The notes beneath the pieces are model-generated. The model searched no databases. It was not told where the DNA came from and saw only the letters and a list, made by a program, of their open reading frames with translations. Source: an uncultured Collinsella sp. (GTDB lineage Bacteria > Actinomycetota > Coriobacteriia > Coriobacteriales > Coriobacteriaceae). Taken from it: a stretch of 6,295 bases of DNA. The position numbers were made by a program, and so were the translations under genes. The stretch's first letter is position 1. Each line of letters opens with the position of its first letter. Below, in pieces: positions 4,488 through 6,295 of the stretch. The stretch is from positions 1-6,295 of the forward strand of contig UQNC01000071.1 in NCBI GenBank assembly GCA_900542175.1, given 5' to 3'.

Positions 4488-5948
4488 ATGAGCGAGAACG
4501 ATTCCCAGCGTCCCCAGGATGCGGGCAACGCCGGCGAGACCCAGCAGCAGCCGCGTGTGCAGGTGGAGTCGACGCCTGCCGACAGCAACATTCCCTACGT
4601 GCAGGCATACGACACGCAGACCGGCAAGCCGCTGGGCAGCCAGCAGGTTGTAAACAAGCACACAGTGGTCAAGACCAAGACCAAAAAGCTGCCGATCTTT
4701 ATTACGGCGCTTGCCGGCTGCGCCTGCGGTGCCCTGCTGGTCATCGCACTCATCATGAGCGGCACGCTCAACATTGGCGGCGGAAAGAATGCCGTGACGG
4801 CGGGTGCTTCGGGTTCATCGACGCAAAAGATTACGATTGATTCCGAGGACACCACGCTGGCCGAGGCCGTTTCTGCCAAGGCGTTGCCCTCCGTGGTTTC
4901 CATTACCGCCACTTCGAGCGGTGGCCAGAATGGCTCGCTTTCGCAGTCTGCCGACGAGTCGGACAACTCGGGCAGCGTCGGTTCGGGCGTGGTGCTCGAT
5001 ACCGAGGGCCACATCCTCACCAACAACCACGTGGTCGATGGCTACGACCAGTACGTGGTGACCATGGACGACGGCACTACCTACGAGGCCGAGTTCGTGG
5101 GCAACGATGCTTCGAGCGACCTGGCCGTCATCAAGCTCAAGGACGCCGACGCCTCTAAGCTCACGCCGATCGAGATCGGCGACTCCTCCAAGCTCAACGT
5201 GGGCGAGTGGGTCATGGCGATCGGTTCGCCGTTTGGCAACGAGCAGTCTGTCTCCACGGGCATTGTGTCGGCGCTGTATCGCTCCACGGCCATGAGCTCT
5301 ACCAACGGTAACACCATCTATGCCAACATGATCCAGACCGATGCCGCCATCAACCCGGGCAACTCCGGCGGCGCGCTCGTTAACGACAACGGCGAGCTGG
5401 TGGGCATCAACTCGCTCATCGAGAGCTACTCGGGCTCCAGCTCGGGCGTGGGCTTTGCCATTCCCGTTAACTACGCCAAGAACATTGCCGACCAGATCAT
5501 CGGCGGTAAGACACCGGTGCACCCGTACCTGGGAGCCACGCTTTCGAGCGTCAACGCGCTCAACGCCCGCACCAACAAGCTGAGCACCGATAGCGGCGCG
5601 TACGTGGCGAGCGTCGTCGAGGATGGTCCCGCCGCCAAGGCCGGCATCCAGGAGGGCGATGTCATTACCAAGCTGGGCGACGATGAGATTTCGAGCGCCG
5701 ACGGCCTGATCATCGCGCTGCGCAGCCACGAGGTGGGCGAGAAGGTCGAGATCACGCTCATGCGCGGCAAGGAAGAGAAGAAGGTCACGGTTGAGCTGGG
5801 CTCCGACGAGGAGCTGCAGAACCAGCAGCAGAACGACAGCGCGACCGATACCGGCAACGGCGGTATTACCGACGAGCAGCTGCGCCAGTATCTGGAGGAG
5901 CTGCTTGGCCAGCAGGGCCAGGGTCAGGGCAACGGCCAGGGTTTCTAA
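4488..5948 (+). CDS. htrA: HtrA/DegP-type trypsin-like serine protease with PDZ domain, membrane anchored
   Basis: The 486-residue product is an envelope quality-control protease that degrades misfolded exported proteins. Order of parts: hydrophilic, Gln-rich cytoplasmic N terminus (1-67), one membrane segment (about 68-91), a Gly/Ser-rich linker, the trypsin-like domain (about 120-340), one PDZ domain (about 345-438), and a Gln/Gly-rich tail (about 445-486). The catalytic triad is complete: His181 (TNNHVVDG), Asp211 (SSDLAVIKL) and Ser293 (NPGNSGGALV). The positively charged KTKTKK just before the membrane segment predicts the N terminus inside and the protease outside. I chose ATG 4488 because AAAGGA (4474-4479) lies eight bases upstream; the frame is open upstream to 4377, but that would translate the leader hairpin. 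It is a single-gene unit bounded by hairpins on both sides. No two-component stress system adjoins it, apart from the GlnR-like gene, which seems unrelated. Confidence 0.95.
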   Translation: MSENDSQRPQDAGNAGETQQQPRVQVESTPADSNIPYVQAYDTQTGKPLGSQQVVNKHTVVKTKTKKLPIFITALAGCACGALLVIALIMSGTLNIGGGKNAVTAGASGSSTQKITIDSEDTTLAEAVSAKALPSVVSITATSSGGQNGSLSQSADESDNSGSVGSGVVLDTEGHILTNNHVVDGYDQYVVTMDDGTTYEAEFVGNDASSDLAVIKLKDADASKLTPIEIGDSSKLNVGEWVMAIGSPFGNEQSVSTGIVSALYRSTAMSSTNGNTIYANMIQTDAAINPGNSGGALVNDNGELVGINSLIESYSGSSSGVGFAIPVNYAKNIADQIIGGKTPVHPYLGATLSSVNALNARTNKLSTDSGAYVASVVEDGPAAKAGIQEGDVITKLGDDEISSADGLIIALRSHEVGEKVEITLMRGKEEKKVTVELGSDEELQNQQQNDSATDTGNGGITDEQLRQYLEELLGQQGQGQGNGQGF

Positions 5949-5974
5949 CGAGCTGTATCGCACATATCGAAGCC

Positions 5975-6013
5975 AGAGGGGCTGTTCCGCCAGCGCGGGA
6001 CAGCCCCTCTTTT
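5975..6013 (+). terminator. Intrinsic terminator of the HtrA gene
   Basis: Bases 5975-5990 pair with 5995-6010 over 16 positions with a single G-T pair (5986/5999), leaving a four-base CAGC loop; the lower stem is AGAGGGGCTG/CAGCCCCTCT. The run TTTT (6010-6013) follows. It lies 26 bases after the HtrA stop codon. This is the clearest terminator in the window. Confidence 0.92.
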
Positions 6014-6017
6014 CGCG

Positions 6018-6050
6018 ATGATCCGTTGGGGACGGAGGAAAACGGATCAT
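6018..6050. repeat. REP-like hairpin with GGGGACGGAGG loop
   Basis: ATGATCCGTT (6018-6027) and AACGGATCAT (6041-6050) are perfect ten-base inverted copies around a 13-base purine-rich loop GGGGACGGAGGAA. It begins four bases after the HtrA terminator T run and is not needed for termination. The GGGGAC core recalls the hairpin at 4284-4316. I recall similar strings from Collinsella intergenic regions, but cannot confirm copy number here. Dispersed REP-like element is the best guess. Confidence 0.55.
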
Positions 6051-6075
6051 TTAGAACTGGCAAGGGCATGGTTTA

Positions 6076-6085
6076 ATCGCGCGAT
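6076..6085. promoter_or_regulatory. Perfect palindrome ATCGCGCGAT in the gap before the last gene
   Basis: A ten-base perfect palindrome lies 111 bases before the last start codon. It could be a regulator binding site but may be chance in GC-rich DNA. The rest of the 6051-6196 gap shows no other clear structure; a TGGTACTCT string (6153-6161) could be a poor extended -10. Confidence 0.2.
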
Positions 6086-6196
6086 CCACCCTAGTCTGGC
6101 GGCTGCCGATTCGGTGCGGTTCGAAAGGGTTATTCGGCGCCATGGTGACCGGTGGTACTCTTGTATCCGTTTGAAATCGAGCGAAGGAGTGCCGCT

Positions 6197-6295
6197 ATGG
6201 AGCAATCGAGCCTGTTTGGTGACGGCGTGGACATCGATACCGAAACGCCCGCGAGCGCGGATGCCGCTGCACCGGCCGACGCCCATGCCCAGGCC
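6197..6295 (+). CDS. Start of an unidentified gene, cut by the window end (possible sliding-clamp-binding protein)
   Basis: Only the first 33 codons are present and the frame is open at the window edge. AAGGAG (6184-6189) lies seven bases before the ATG, so the start is well supported. The first residues, MEQSSLFGDG, include QSSLF (3-7), which fits the Qx(S/D)LF pattern of peptides that bind the bacterial replication clamp DnaN. After this comes an acidic and Ala-rich stretch (Asp9-Ala33) that looks disordered. Short N-terminal motifs of this kind occur in replication and repair proteins such as the RarA/MgsA ATPase, but nothing in the visible part proves which one. I do not recognise the gene. 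Confidence 0.8.
   Translation, partial: MEQSSLFGDGVDIDTETPASADAAAPADAHAQA

Noticed and set aside
4815..6050. 411-codon minus-strand reading frame opposite the HtrA gene
   Set aside because: It is a shadow of the strongly supported HtrA gene in GC-rich DNA; it also runs through the HtrA terminator and the hairpin at 6018-6050, and its repeated Val/Ala/His-rich composition matches no protein family I know.
1..6295. CRISPR array, tRNA, rRNA, complete insertion sequence or prophage genes
   Set aside because: No regularly spaced repeats, no tRNA or rRNA signature and no transposase or phage gene were seen on either strand.

Overview
The window looks like chromosome of a gut Coriobacteriia (Actinomycetota), most probably Collinsella or a close relative. 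This is inferred from the GC-rich codon use, an actinobacterial GlnA2-type glutamine synthetase followed by a GlnR-like OmpR-family regulator, the form of the HtrA protease, and hairpins with GGGGAC cores. The species cannot be fixed from the sequence alone. All genes lie on the + strand.

Layout: 1-254 is non-coding and ends in a promoter with a likely operator. 255-947 encodes a GntR/FadR-type regulator. 1072-2094 encodes a LacI-type regulator. 2095-2228 is a regulatory region with a GlnR-box-like site and two sets of direct repeats. 2229-3566 encodes a type I glutamine synthetase homologue. 3617-4279 encodes a GlnR-like regulator, 50 bases downstream and probably in the same operon. 4280-4487 holds three hairpins. 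4488-5948 encodes a membrane-anchored HtrA/DegP serine protease. 5975-6013 is a strong intrinsic terminator, followed by a second hairpin of a different kind. 6197 to the window end is the start of a further gene, perhaps for a DNA-replication or repair protein.

The most interesting point is the glutamine synthetase homologue. It is full length and its fold-defining motifs are well kept, but three of the six metal ligands of the family are replaced (the two HHEV...QHEI glutamates are Ala184 and Gly191, and the GMH histidine is Phe240). The second histidine of that motif is Cys242, and the catalytic flap Glu is displaced. It looks like a pseudo-enzyme or an enzyme with changed chemistry. Because it shares an operon with a GlnR-like nitrogen regulator, a role as a glutamine or nitrogen sensor for that regulator is an attractive hypothesis. 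A TTAAC-N6-GAAAC site overlapping the -35 region of this operon fits autoregulation by GlnR.

The two upstream regulators look like stand-alone transcription factors whose targets lie outside the window. HtrA is a separate cell-envelope quality-control unit, set off by hairpins on both sides.
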